NCBI GenBank assembly: GCA_002914805.1
Contig: JXTB01000109.1
Coordinates: 127,437-191,436, forward strand
Direction of reading: 5' to 3'
DNA length: 64,000 bases
DNA from: Parasponia andersonii
Lineage: Eukaryota; Streptophyta; Magnoliopsida; Rosales; Cannabaceae
The notes under the pieces were generated by a model, which saw only the letters and a program-made list of their open reading frames with translations, searched no databases and was not told the origin of the DNA. A program made the position numbers and the translations under genes. Shown here piece after piece: positions 1 through 11,947 of this stretch (position 1 is its first letter; each line of letters begins with the position of its first letter).

Positions 1-1174
1 TGAACATGAAGGAACATAACATAATGAGTAAGAAATCCCTATAATTTGTCATAATTAGTCCAAATCATGGGATACAGATTAAAATGTTGAAACTTTAGTG
101 AGCATACAAATCATTACAGAGAAAATATTAAAAACTAGACTTTATTACTCAATAATCAAAGCCAAAATAGAATATTGAGTGATCATAGCAAAAGACAAAG
201 TTGAACGGAAATGTAGCACTACTTGTATTAGTCCATCTAATTGATCTCTTTTCTAGCTTTGGTAGCTACTAATTTTTGCATGCACAAAATATTAAGCTAT
301 ACAGAAGTACATAAGTACTACATTGTACCTACTAGACTGAATAGCAAGAAACTCTTGTGTGCATGTTAATATTTAATGTAGAAGGAATCTGCTACACTTT
401 ACTTTGTACATCAATTCCATAATTATGATAAATCACTAAGAGAATATAAAGAAACCGAAAAACACCATCACTAGAAGATTGATTGGATTGATTGGAGGAT
501 TTGTGATTTTCAATGAATGGACTATGAAGCATGGAAACATCTTCGAATATAAATTGACTAGGGAACCTCAAAACTTTAAAGAAAAGGTATTCAATGCATG
601 TGAAACTTGCCTTCTAATCCAGGAAACTAGTTCATTCTTTACAAATTTGTCAGAGAAAAGATGTCTCGTGCAAAATGTATTAATTTACCGTTCTAAGTAG
701 TAAGAACTACAAAACTTAATGATGTATCAGCAAAGCCTTAAAGGATATTCTTTACTGTTACTTCAAATCTCAAAATAGGTACAATAGAGAACCACAAATG
801 CATGAAAGAAAAAGGAACAACAATACTATAGAATTAGTGTTAAAAGCTATAAGTTAAATTTAGAATTGTAATCTTCGATGTAACATGACGACAAATACTA
901 ACAGAAACATAGAATGTTCTTATGCTAGTATATGTCCATATCTACGTTAAAAATTTTGAGAGCTACTTAAACAAAATTCAGTACATTATCCCAAAACCTT
1001 TCTACTTCCAGATAGTTTGCCATGAAATTATGTAAAACTAATAATAATAATAATAAAAGGTGATAAAATCAATAATAGCTTGATTTAAAAATTATGACAT
1101 GTGTGTCTTGCTACTGTTTTTTTTTCTTTTTTCAGTGAATATCACAAGAACTTACAGTATCCAAAAAGTAAATC
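1..1174. other. AT-rich non-coding sequence
   Basis: No exon chain or recognisable protein similarity is visible on either strand. The only open frames are short and of random composition. The segment ends at the target site of the solo LTR. Confidence 0.6.
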
Positions 1175-1179
1175 ATACT
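1175..1179. repeat. Left target-site duplication (ATACT) of solo LTR
   Basis: Five bases identical to 2987-2991, directly abutting the TG start of the LTR. Confidence 0.85.
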
Positions 1180-2986
1180 TGTAAAAACCCGGAATTTTTT
1201 AGGGTAATTTGGACATTTTACTAATTTTCCGGATAAAATATTGTGGGAACTAATTTGCAAAAGTTTTGTACTGAGGGACTAAATTGCAAATTTTGGGGGA
1301 CTAAATTGATAGAGATTTAAAATTTTGGGGACTTATATGTAATTTCTGAAAAATTGCACAGCCCTATAAGGTTGGGCCACGTGGCTCTGCTCAGCCAATC
1401 CCCTCTCTCCTTCTCTCTCTCTCCCCGAAACTCTCTTTCTCTCTCCTCTCTTCTCCCTCTCGGCCGCACCTCCGCAGAACCGCCGCCAGCCACTGTCCGG
1501 GCCGCCCACTGACCNNNNNNNNNNNNNNNNNNNNNNNNNNNNNNNNNNNNNNNNNNNNNNNNNNNNNNNNNNNNNNNNNNNNNNNNNNNNNNNNNNNNNN
1601 NNNNNNNNNNNNNNNNNNNNNNNNNNNNNNNNNNNNNNNNNNNNNNNNNNNNNNNNNNNNNNNNNNNNNNNNNNNNNNNNNNNNNNNNNNNNNNNNNNNN
1701 NNNNNNNNNNNNNNNNNNNNNNNNNNNNNNNNNNNNNNNNNNNNNNNNNNNNNNNNNNNNNNNNNNNNNNNNNNNNNNNNNNNNNNNNNNNNNNNNNNNN
1801 NNNNNNNNNNNNNNNNNNNNNNNNNNNNNNNNNNNNNNNNNNNNNNNNNNNNNNNNNNNNNNNNNNNNNNNNNNNNNNNNNNNNNNNNNNNNNNNNNNNN
1901 NNNNNNNNNNNNNNNNNNNNNNNNNNNNNNNNNNNNNNNNNNNNNNNNNNNNNNNNNNNNNNNNNNNNNNNNNNNNNNNNNNNNNNNNNNNNNNNTTTTA
2001 CTGAAAAACCAGAGTACAGTAGTTTTTACACTTCAGTTCTGTATTGCACGTGTCATAGGATCATACATGAACACCGTGTTAGCATCGTGGTTTTTACAGT
2101 GTGGCGCTGCGTGCCCCACCGTCGGTGAAAGTCCGTAAACTCGTGCGAGATCTTGTTACTTCTGATTACCTCCCCATTTGGTAGGTGTAGGCAATTCGGT
2201 TGCCCCTCCAGGTTTAGTAGGCGACACATAGGTGTTCCCTCCGGGTATAGGCTTAGGTATCAGGTAGGCTATTAGGTACACTTAGTGCCATCATCCTGGT
2301 TTTCCACAGATGAGAGGATGTGAGCTCATGGGTATGGGTTGATTTGTGTCATGTGCATATGGAGTGATGGTTTTGATTACACTGTTTTATATATATTGGC
2401 TCCCGGTTTGGATTATATATATATACGTGTGTGTATGTTTTGGATTTGAACTAACCATGCAGGAGATTTCCATCACTGAACTGTTTTTCCTCGAGGTAAC
2501 TATTTTCCTACTGGGCATTGTATGCTCACCCCCCCTACCTTCCTCCTCAGGTGGTGTCCAGTGCGATCTTGGTGATCAAAAGGAATAAGAGGTCATCCTG
2601 ATTGCAGTTCATCTCTTGGTAATGCTAGGACTTTGTTGTCATAGTCTTTGGACTATTTGAATTTTGTTTTAGCATTGAACCAAGATTACTGCTTTCTATT
2701 TTGTCTGTAAACTTATGTATGTCATTCTGGTATTTGACATCTGTTGTAAATGATGATAATGATGGATTTTGAAATTTATTTCATGTTTTTAAATAATTAT
2801 TCAATTTATGTTTGATGGTGTATACGAACTGTGGGAGAAATTCACGGGATGGAATTCCGATTATTTTATTTAAATGGACCGTTTTTATAAAAATTAGAAC
2901 TTTTGACACTTTTCAAATAAATTAAGGAATTTCTCACCTTTGTGAAATTCCACTTCTGCCACTAGCCCGGGTTTTGGATCGTGACA
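1180..2986 (+). mobile_element. Solo LTR of a Ty3/gypsy element
   Basis: The segment starts TGTAAAAACC and ends GTCGTGACA-like (GATCGTGACA). It is flanked on both sides by the same 5 bases, ATACT (1175-1179 and 2987-2991). Its two outer portions align by eye with the LTRs of the full element at 19630-28969, including the start, the CT-rich tract, the GTGTTAGCATCGTGG block, the CAGGTGGTGTCCAGTGC block and the end. No internal domain follows, so this is an LTR-LTR recombination remnant. The middle is an assembly gap. Only about 1.3 kb of real bases are present, against 2.2-2.3 kb in the intact LTRs. Confidence 0.9.
1515..1995. other. Assembly gap (481 N)
   Basis: A run of N inside the solo LTR. 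Single ambiguous bases also occur at 5726, 18374 and 47429, the first and last of these in poly-A tracts. Confidence 0.99.
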
Positions 2987-2991
2987 ATACT
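2987..2991. repeat. Right target-site duplication (ATACT) of solo LTR
   Basis: Five bases identical to 1175-1179, directly after the CA end of the LTR. Confidence 0.85.
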
Positions 2992-3639
2992 AGCATTAGA
3001 TTAACTAAAAATTTTGAGGACAACTGAAAATGCAAAATACCACTTAAACATTCAGATGAAGATTCTGAAAGTTCGTTCCCTGAGAAAAAAAGTTCAAAAT
3101 TTCGAGTATTAAAAAGCAAAACATGAGGTTGAAAAATGGTTGTAAGTTCTCCTAAACAGAAGTCCAATATTTAAACATACGACACAAATAAAGCACTATG
3201 GTGTACAAGCACAGCATAAATGATTGCTTAAACAACTTTAAATTTCATTAGGACTCATTAAGTTTGCTAATTATGTAAAGAGTATAAGTGTATATTATAG
3301 CCATGAAATTTTCCTTAAATTTAAGTACTAATAAACAAGTTTTACACGTTAAAGAACAATTACTAGCTTTGCTTAACTAGATTAGAATCAAAATATTGAT
3401 GAAACCTATTTAATCCCTAGTCCTTGAAAGCTACAACCTGCTACATGTTTATGTAAACAAAACAGTTGGAGATTGCACAAACTATGAAAGAATATTGTAG
3501 CAAGTAATAGGAAAACTTGTACATACGTGACCACGGAAAAAGCAAAAACAATAGGTAGGCAATTAAAAACTAGTGCCCTACTGGCGTGAGGTACATTCCT
3601 TCATTGCCAAATCACTACATAACATTCATGATCCTTACA

Positions 3640-4955
3640 GTAATAGAATGCAAACAAGTTTTATTTTAACTGCAAATGTTAAAAAACAACAAAATAACAT
3701 ATTATGATTGTTACGTAAAACAGATGTTATGCACGAAACAACTAGTATGTAGTAAGAAAAGCTTTAATAACTAGACCATATTTAGAATGTGGCTATAAAT
3801 GAAATTTTGCGAAATTCTATGCAAGTTTAAGAAAGAGATGGATTCATTAGTAAATTAAGGAGCATACCATACTTGTAAAAGAAACTTCGCGAAAGTTCTA
3901 ACAAGTTTAAGAAATAGAATGGAAATCCCTTTGGAATTTTCTTCCATACTAATCAAAATTTTTACTTCTACGAGATGACACTTAACGAATCAAGAAACTA
4001 CTCTATTATGAAACAAGATAATCTAATACATGGATAAGATCTTTGATTACTACTATGATCGTATAATTGAAGTATTATGAATATGAAGATCAATCAAATC
4101 ACTCAAAATTACATTTTTCCTCGTTTCATTCCAAACATACAATTTTTAATAAATAAAGTGAAACAACTACAACAAATATAAAACTAGATTCATTTTTTTT
4201 TCCTGGTTCTGATATAAGAAAACTAGTAAGGACTTGACTTTGTTCACTGTGAACTTAAACTGTACGTAGTGTAAACAACTTTCGTTTTCACTACAAATAT
4301 CAAGATGATCACTACTAAGCAGTAAAAAAATAACCTAACATGAGTGTTACGTAAAACAGATGTTATGCATAAAACAACTATTAGTAAGACAAGCTAGACG
4401 ACATTTAGAATGTGTCATAACTGTAAGTGAAATTTCACGATAGTTTATACAAATTTCAGAAAGAGAGGTGGATTCATTAATAAATTAAAGAATATGCCAT
4501 AACTGTGAACGAAACTTCACGAAAGTTTTAGATATGACAGAAAGAGTTAGATTCACTAATAAAAATTATATTTTGATCAATTAAAATTTATCCGGATATT
4601 CGAATATACAAACCTTAACATCCAAAACATTCTGTTTGAAAACTTTTTGGAACTTTCTTTCCATAATAATTAGAGGTTTTACTTCTCAAAGTTGACACTT
4701 TATAGGATCATAAAACTAGTAAATCTCTACATGCATAAGATCCCTGATTAAGAACTACGAACATAACCAAAGTCTTTAGAATATGAAAATCAATCGCAAA
4801 CACTCGAAATAACAGATTGCCTCATTTCATTCCGAATATATTCAACAAATAAAGTGAGACAGCTAAAACAAGTACCAAAATTTTTTTTTTTTCTAGTATT
4901 GCTATAAGAAAACCATGTAAGGTCTCGACTTTGATCACTGTGAACTTGAACTTTT
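3640..4955. repeat. Old diverged tandem duplication
   Basis: Two blocks, about 3640-4265 and 4290-4955, share the same order of landmarks. These are a TTACGTAAAACAGATGTTATGCA block (3711 and 4347), GATGGATTCATT-like and GAAACTTC(A/G)CGAAAGTT blocks, a TTTCATTCC block, and a TCACTGTGAACTT block (about 4241 and 4932). The offset drifts from 636 to 691 bases because of indels. No coding potential is visible in either copy. Confidence 0.65.
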
Positions 4956-4959
4956 CCAA

Positions 4960-6713
4960 GAAAATAGGAGTAGTTCCATGATATTTCACCAATTAAGGAT
5001 CTAACAAAAGATCTCAAAGTACACATTTGAGTATCTTCAATTTCAACTTTGCTTGTTGACTTAATTTTTATTTTCTTGTTAAGGCTTTACCAAGATCAAA
5101 ATTTTAATTTCAAAAGAATATTGATGCATTTTGAAGCAAAACTATCCCAAAAGAACAGATCATAAACGTTTCTATCAGCATCAACAAAAAACCAAGCTCC
5201 TTTTTGTATAAACAAAGTTGAAAAAAATTCATTGTTTGACTCCAATATTCTCTAAAGTTTTTCTTATCAAAACTATAATTGTCGAGCTTGTATTTCAGAG
5301 TTGAAAGTAAAAATCAACACTAAAACTTCAAAAGATAACAAAACACTAAGGAGCCACCTTCTATGGCCTAGCATTTTTTTTTTTCATTTTCTACTTTTCT
5401 AAACAAAAGATTGAAGACTTCTATCCTATGAGAAAAATTATAGTACTAGTTAGAGAATGAAATAACTGAAAAATATAATAAAAATGGATAACCTTATTGA
5501 AAAAAAAAAATGAGTTACCTCGTGTGTGAATGAGTTGTTTGATTCTATAAGATATTGAAAGAACTTGGTGGAGGATAGTGTCTTCATTCAGAGTTCATTA
5601 GTTCTTATAGAAGCCAAACTATTGAAATTACTGAGAACTAACGGCGGCATGCATGTATTTTGTCATTTGGCTGGAACCTGGAAATTACCAAATAGACATT
5701 TCTTTTATCAATTGAAAAAAAAAAANAAAGAAAATAAGGGGGAAAAAACAATAATATATTTTAAATGATCTTTTCCCTTTTATTGAAGGAAGGAAAAACA
5801 TCGTGGAAATTTCCACTGTACTGTGAATGTCATGGTTCTTCTATAGAAAATTTTCACTTTGCCCCCTATACTTCGCTAGTTTTTACACACAACCACTTGA
5901 ATGAATAAATTTAACACTTTATACCCAAATTTCATCTTGTATGTGGGTGAATCTAATGGCAAAAATATTCAGGCGGTAAAGCGCTAAACTCAGTGTCTAG
6001 GGGTAAAGTGAATTTAACCCTACTAATTTTTATTCATTCCCTACATTGCTTCCTTGCTTTTGTTCCCAATTTATACAAAGATGCCAAAACTCTAACAAAA
6101 GATTTACTATTCTTAACATAAGGCTGGAAAAATGATGTTTCAATTCTTTTTTTTGCATTTGCAAGGGCCTCACAACATTCCATCTTCAAAGTGACAAAGG
6201 CATTCATGCTCATCAAGGTGAAAAGGGAAATTATACAACGCAATAAAATAGTGCTGTATGATTATAATATCTGTTTATAATAAGTTCCACAAATTTTATT
6301 AAAAAAAAAAAAAAAAACAATCAACAATCTATAAATAAAATGTTATAATTTTATACTGTAGATGGAAATGTACAACATGGCATGTACCTAGTAGTGGTAC
6401 TTGATATAAGTAAGACTAAGAGTCTTCAAATTACTTAGCCTAAGAAACCTATCCCAAAATTCTAATGATAAGAAGCAATGAGGCTGTTTATAACTACAAT
6501 GAATGACATAGAGAGTTGGGGGAAAAATAATATAAAAGACAACCACGGAAGGTAAATCTGCAGCCTAAAGAATGAAGAGGAAACGAAAATTTTCTGTGGA
6601 ATAAAAAATCAGACTCAAGAGAACTTTCACCGACTCAAAAACAAGGTAGAAATTCTTGCTTCTCCTGTTTCTAATTATCTCAACCGGTTGCCATACCAAC
6701 TTTCCAATCAGAG
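4960..6713. other. Non-coding spacer downstream of RH48
   Basis: AT-rich, with poly-A tracts near 5500, 5715 and 6300. No exon or RNA gene was recognised. The part next to 6714 should contain the 3' UTR of the helicase gene. Confidence 0.5.
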
Positions 6714-9700
6714 CTACCTGTGTATCCTTATGCCAGGTATATCTCTCAAACCCATCTTTACCACAGTCTTTCTAAAGAGAGCGGGTGGTTTTTGCAGACC
6801 AATTGATTCAGAAAATCGGTTGGCCGCCTCGACAAGTGTGGTTTTATCCCTGCCAATTTCCTTGATCGAGTTATAGTAACCAAGCCAAGCATGATATGCT
6901 CCTTCTTTGACATTACCATCAATCTTGGCCATAGAATCTTCCATCTGTAAGAGAGAACATAATCCAGCATAGAAAAGAGAAACCACCATCAAAATTGTGA
7001 AAGCAAATTAAGCAATGCAAAGAAGAAAACGAAAAAGTAAATAACTATGGATCAGTTAATCCCTGCCAATTTCCTTGATCAAGGACAACTAGTATGTAGC
7101 AAAACAAGCTATTTTTCGTAGAAGGAAATTATGTTCCTGAGTATCACAAGGATCCTCAACTTTCTTTTGGAAAACTGTTTGGTTTGACATTTGATTCGAT
7201 CGATATTATGAAACAAAACAATGTAACCAGTATAGTGAAAAGGACTATTACCTTATGTTTTGCAATTGGGTCCGATTGTGATAAAGTAAACTTTTCAAGA
7301 GGGAGATCTTTTAATTCGTCAAGAAAATATTCCTCCCATGGTGCAAGCAACAAGATTCCTTCTCCCTCTTTTCCCCCCCTTCCTGTTCTTCCAAGGCGAT
7401 TAATATATTGGTCCCGAGACAAAGGTATTCCCACCTGGTCAGATCCAAATCAAGTAAATCACAGAAAACATAAAAAGTTGCATAACTATGCTATTAAAAC
7501 TTCAATGTATAACCAGAATATAAGTATGTAATAGAGATATATTGCCACAGAGATATATTGCCAAAGCCTGCATTTAAGATATTAAAAAAAAACATTTTGA
7601 GCTTTACAAGTACCTGAATGACCAGGGTAACATCAGGATAGTTCATTCCACGAGCCGAAACATCAGATGTAACAAGAATTAATCTTTTTGATTCCCTGAA
7701 TTCCTCAGAGACTCGAGTTCGAGAAAGATGAGGTTTTCTAGTGTGTATCTCCCTGACGTTCATTTTCATATCACGGAAGAGAAGATACATGAGTGATGTT
7801 ACCATAGCAGTCGTACAGAAAACAATAACCTGAAAGGAAAACCAAAAATGTGAGACCACAAGCACATGTAACATTGCAGCCAAAAGGAAGTAGAGGAGTC
7901 ATAACAGCTAACCTTATAGTCAGGTGACTGTGAAATATGCTCCTTTAAAAGATGGTGGACTATATGAAAATGCAATTCATGTGGTGAAACGAGATAGGAT
8001 TGTTTGACCTGCATATAGCAAACCAAGATGGAATCATCACACATAAAGCTTTAGATATGACCAATCGCTGCTCTAGTCAACCATGGTATTTTACCAGACC
8101 TGCATTAGGTATCGTTAATCATGACTCACTAAATGGCTACAGTTCTATACCTGAGCTAGAGTTTCAGCACAACCCAGACCAACGGTATCAATAAAAGAAT
8201 GTTCCCTTTTCAAAACAAGCTGTGATATTCGGCGAACCTGCATATTTATAATAATACAAATCTGAACAAAAGAGTATCCGTGAAGAAACTTATCTAATCT
8301 TATTTAAAATTCAGATTAATAATGATTGAGTATCAAACCTCTTTCGGAATTGTTGCAGTAAAAAGCAGGGACTGCCTCTGTCGAGGTAAACAATCAACAA
8401 GTTTCTCGATGTCCTTCCGGAATCCCAAGTCTAGTAAATGGCCAGCTTCATCAAGTATTAGCATCTTCAATCCCATCAATCGCACAGATAACCCTGATTT
8501 ACTCTCAATGTGGTCCAGCAACCTGCCAGGAGTCGCGACTACTATCTGCAAGAAATTCATAGAACAGATCTTCATTCTCTTAACAACAATGAATAAGAAG
8601 AAGAAGAAGAAGAAGACAATATTTCAGCCGGAAAATTAGAAGGTGAACCTGGCTTGGACTAGATTCAAGGCGTTTCTGATCATCTTTGAATCGGGTACCT
8701 CCAACTAATGTTTGGACACCTATTCCACCATGATACTTTAGCAAAACATTGGCTTCTGCGGCTATCTGACTTGCAAGTTCCCTTGTGGGGCAGAGGATAA
8801 GAACAAAAATTGGTGGCGCCCGCTGGGTAGAATTGCTATTCAAAGCCTTCAGAACTGTTTCAATTGCAGGAAGCTGTTCATGTTTAGCGTCACTACGAAA
8901 AAGATTTAAAGTAAATTGATACTAAATACATTTTTAAAAGAAGAAAAAAGGCAAATGACAAGTACCAAAAAGGCTGCAGTTTTCCCGGTGCCGGTTTTAG
9001 CTTTGACCAAAGCATCCTTCCCTGTTCCATTTAGAAGGAAAATCATCAAAAACCACTGTTTTATTTTGGTAACAAGAGTCATAAAAATCATTTTCATAAG
9101 CTGCAACAATAATAACATCGCATAAACAACATTAGAACTTCCATTGGCCTATATTGATTTAGTCTCTCATTGGCATAAACATGTAAACCACATAAACTCC
9201 ACAAGTGGCTAACTTACCCTCCAGAACAACAGAAAGGGTAGCCTCCTGCACTCGAGTCATTTGAACATACCCAGCAGAAGATAGCGCCTTGATTGTTAAT
9301 GGAGATATGTCAAATTCGTCAAATCTGGCAAAACAAAGACGAGCACTCTTACTAATTAATAGCACAATCCTATAAATGAACACCCAATAGTTAAATTCTA
9401 CCAATCAAAAAATCCCACTTCTCTCATTAGAAGAACATATCACTTACTTCTTCTGACTAAGAATTGATTCCTCCTCACCATTTTCCTCTTCATCAGCCAA
9501 TTTTCTTTTACTGATTTCGTGCCTAATCAACTCAACCTCCTCCGAAAAATCGAGTTCCTTATCACATGAATTCAGTGGTATCCTCCTCTTTATCTTCATA
9601 TCATACTTCCCCAAAGAAGCACTGCTCCCCATTTTCTTCACAGTCCATCCAGAAGACGTCCCTGATTCGTCCTCTGAATCAAAATCTGACTCATCGTCAC

Positions 9701-10475
9701 TCGAAGAACTATCATTTCTCCACAGCTTCCTCTTCTTCTTAGCAGCAAACTTCCCATTCACAGAATTATCATTCAAATTCCTGTCAAACTTCGAATTTTC
9801 GCGATTACTACTCACTAAACTTCGAACAAAGGGGTTCAAAGAACCACCCTTTGAATCAAAACCCGAGCCGTCTCGGCTCGAAGAGCCCTCATTTCTCCGA
9901 CCCTTCCTCCAACTCTCCACTGAATAATTCCTAGCCCTAACATAATTCCCATTCAAATTGCTCAAATTCACATTTTCGGGGTTTCCAGCTAAATTACGCC
10001 TTTCTGCTATCATCTTCCTTAAATCAATCGGAGACCCAGTAATCGACCTCGGCCGTTCGTTTACCTTCGACCGTGGATTGGACGGCGGAGTTTTGATCGG
10101 ACCGTCGCGCTCGTTCCACAAGTCTTCAGCTCCTTGTTTCATGAACCGATCAGCTAGGGCCTTGATGTGTTCGTTGGGGCTCATGGGTCCGTGACCCTGT
10201 CCGGTTTCCGGGCCGGGGTCGGGGAACGGGTCGGGTTTCCCGGCCAGTTTGGCCCGGATTTGGGAGCGGATACGGGCTTGGTAGAGCTGCTTTTCTTGTT
10301 CGAGGAGAGACTTCTCTTTCTCTTTGGCCCGCTTCTCGTGCATACGCTTCCATTGCCACTTGTTTAGGCCGCCGGGGAAGGTTCGAGGGCCACCGCCCAT
10401 GGGTCGGGTCAGGATGAGGTTACATAGAAGCTTCGACATCGTTTTGGGACGTTCTAGAAGAATGGAAGAGGACAT
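6714..10475 (-). CDS. RH48: DEAD-box ATP-dependent RNA helicase, RH48 type
   Basis: Predicted ATP-dependent RNA helicase of 811 aa. Ten exons join in frame at GT-AG junctions: 10475-9448, 9324-9218, 9021-8966, 8873-8649, 8545-8339, 8237-8151, 8008-7913, 7829-7614, 7434-7252, 6944-6714. The first 343 aa are a basic and Ser/Asp-rich extension containing GGGPRTFPGGLNKWQWKRMH, a block I recall from Arabidopsis RH48/RH33. The helicase core follows: motif I AKTGTGKT (386-393), PTRELA (426-431), TPGR (477-480), motif II DEAG (504-507), TAT (535-537), VIVFC (603-607), SARGMNYPDV in motif V, and NRLGRTGR (686-693) as motif VI. Two motifs are non-canonical: DEAG for DEAD and N for H in HRxGRxGR. The start chosen is the first ATG of the long exon; a second Met at codon 13 is possible. 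The organelle targeting suggested by the N-terminus is only inferred. TET10 lies upstream on the same strand. Confidence 0.93.
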
Positions 10476-10562
10476 GGTTGATGGTGCAATGGAGGGAATC
10501 TTTGGTCTCAGTGAAGTTCAGTTCACAGAGAGAGAGAAGAAGAATAAGAAGAAGAAGAAAAA

Positions 10563-10577
10563 GGGTTTAGGGTTTAG
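10563..10577 (-). promoter_or_regulatory. Double telo-box upstream of RH48
   Basis: Read on the gene strand this is CTAAACCCTAAACCC, two overlapping copies of the plant telo-box (AAACCCTAA). It lies about 90 bases before the RH48 start codon, next to a TTC-rich tract. Telo-boxes near transcription starts are common in plant genes for translation and RNA metabolism. Function here is inferred from position. Confidence 0.6.
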
Positions 10578-10685
10578 CGAGGGAGAGGGAGGAAGACGGA
10601 CCAAGGGCATTTTGGGGATTTGGATATCTCTACGTCTGATGTCGTCTGTGGTAGGCCTTGCAAGTTGCAGGTGCAATTACGAACT

Positions 10686-10985
10686 CCATAAAACGACAAT
10701 ATGTCCGTTAAACGACAATATAATGATAGCAAATACACCAACGACAACATATCTCATCAAACGTCAATATTTCTACGGTTAGAAAGACAGAAACGACAAT
10801 AAATTCATAAAACGACAGCATGTCTCAATCATTTATAAAACGACAACAACTGCCGGTATATACAAGAACAACGGCATCTTCTGGAAACGGCAAATATTTC
10901 GATAAACGACAGCATATCTTACTTAAGGTAAAGGACAATGTTTCTAAAAATGTCAAAAACGACGATAAATTCAAAACATGTCTGT
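10686..10985 (+). repeat. Degenerate array of AAACGAC(A/G) motifs
   Basis: About ten copies of AAACGACA(A/G)-like words, often followed by (C/T)AT, recur every 20-35 bases in the RH48-TET10 spacer, near 10690, 10709, 10741, 10792, 10812, 10839, 10903 and 10958. Scattered relatives lie at about 11295, 11340 and 18670. Spacing is irregular and there is no clear longer unit, so this is not a simple satellite. Confidence 0.5.
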
Positions 10986-10989
10986 GTCG

Positions 10990-11947
10990 TTTAGAAAACT
11001 ACAATAAGCATAGGGCTAACAACAATGTGTTGTTATGATATATCACGTTTATTTTCCTTCTTCTTTCTTTAAAGAAGACATAGTATCCATAACCATTTGA
11101 TTCAATTGAGCTTTGTTACTTTTGTATCGCTACTAAAAAGCACCCCAAATCAAATTACTCTCATTCGGTCATTTAAATACCACGTGTACGATCCGATTCA
11201 TCCAGATACACAGACACAACACCTAAAAATGTAAGAACGACGTGATCTCATTGAAAGATACGAAAATGTCCTCTTTTCTTTCTAAAGAGAGAGAAACGAC
11301 ACCATCTTTATAATTGACATTAAAATGAAAACATCTCTTAAACGACGTCTCCAATAGGTGAAGAATAATTTCAGAAAAAAGAAGAAGCTTGCAGAAGGTC
11401 AATGAATTAGAAAACAATAATATCCATGCCAAAAAATAAAAAAACCACCTTATCTTTCTAAATCGTTTTTAACTGTTGTCAGTTGTCACATCTCTCTCGT
11501 GCTTATACTCTTCTTTTTTTCTTTTCATTTCTTTTTGTGACCAAGACCTGTTGTCGTTTTGTAGGGTACTTCTCCTAGCAAATGTCATTGTTTACCAACC
11601 AAACAAGTATTCATCAAAAACTTTACGCCCTCTTGGACATTATGTAAGAAATCAATGATTCATACTCAAACCTCAAATGGTTGAACAAATTCAACATATT
11701 GTGTCCCTATAGCCTAACAATTAACAAGAACAAACATTCCATTTTCTTTAATTTTTTTTTTTTTTACAAGATTACATATCCAACACTTCACGTACCAATA
11801 ACTTTCTTACTCATATTTCTTCTCACAGGTTGATACAACAATATTACGAACAAGTCACTTAGTAGTGATTGACTGACGGATTGTATCTGCTGATCTTCAA
11901 CAACAACCGTTGATTTTCATTGTCCAAAAAGAATTATATGAACCCTT
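10990..11947. other. Spacer between RH48 and the TET10 stop codon
   Basis: No exon is seen. It contains a few more AAACGAC-like words and poly-T tracts. The part next to 11948 should be the TET10 3' UTR. Confidence 0.5.

Noticed and set aside
10324-10782. 152-codon plus-strand ORF over the RH48 start
   Set aside because: It is antisense to the RH48 first exon and its 5' UTR, ends in low complexity, and matches no protein pattern.
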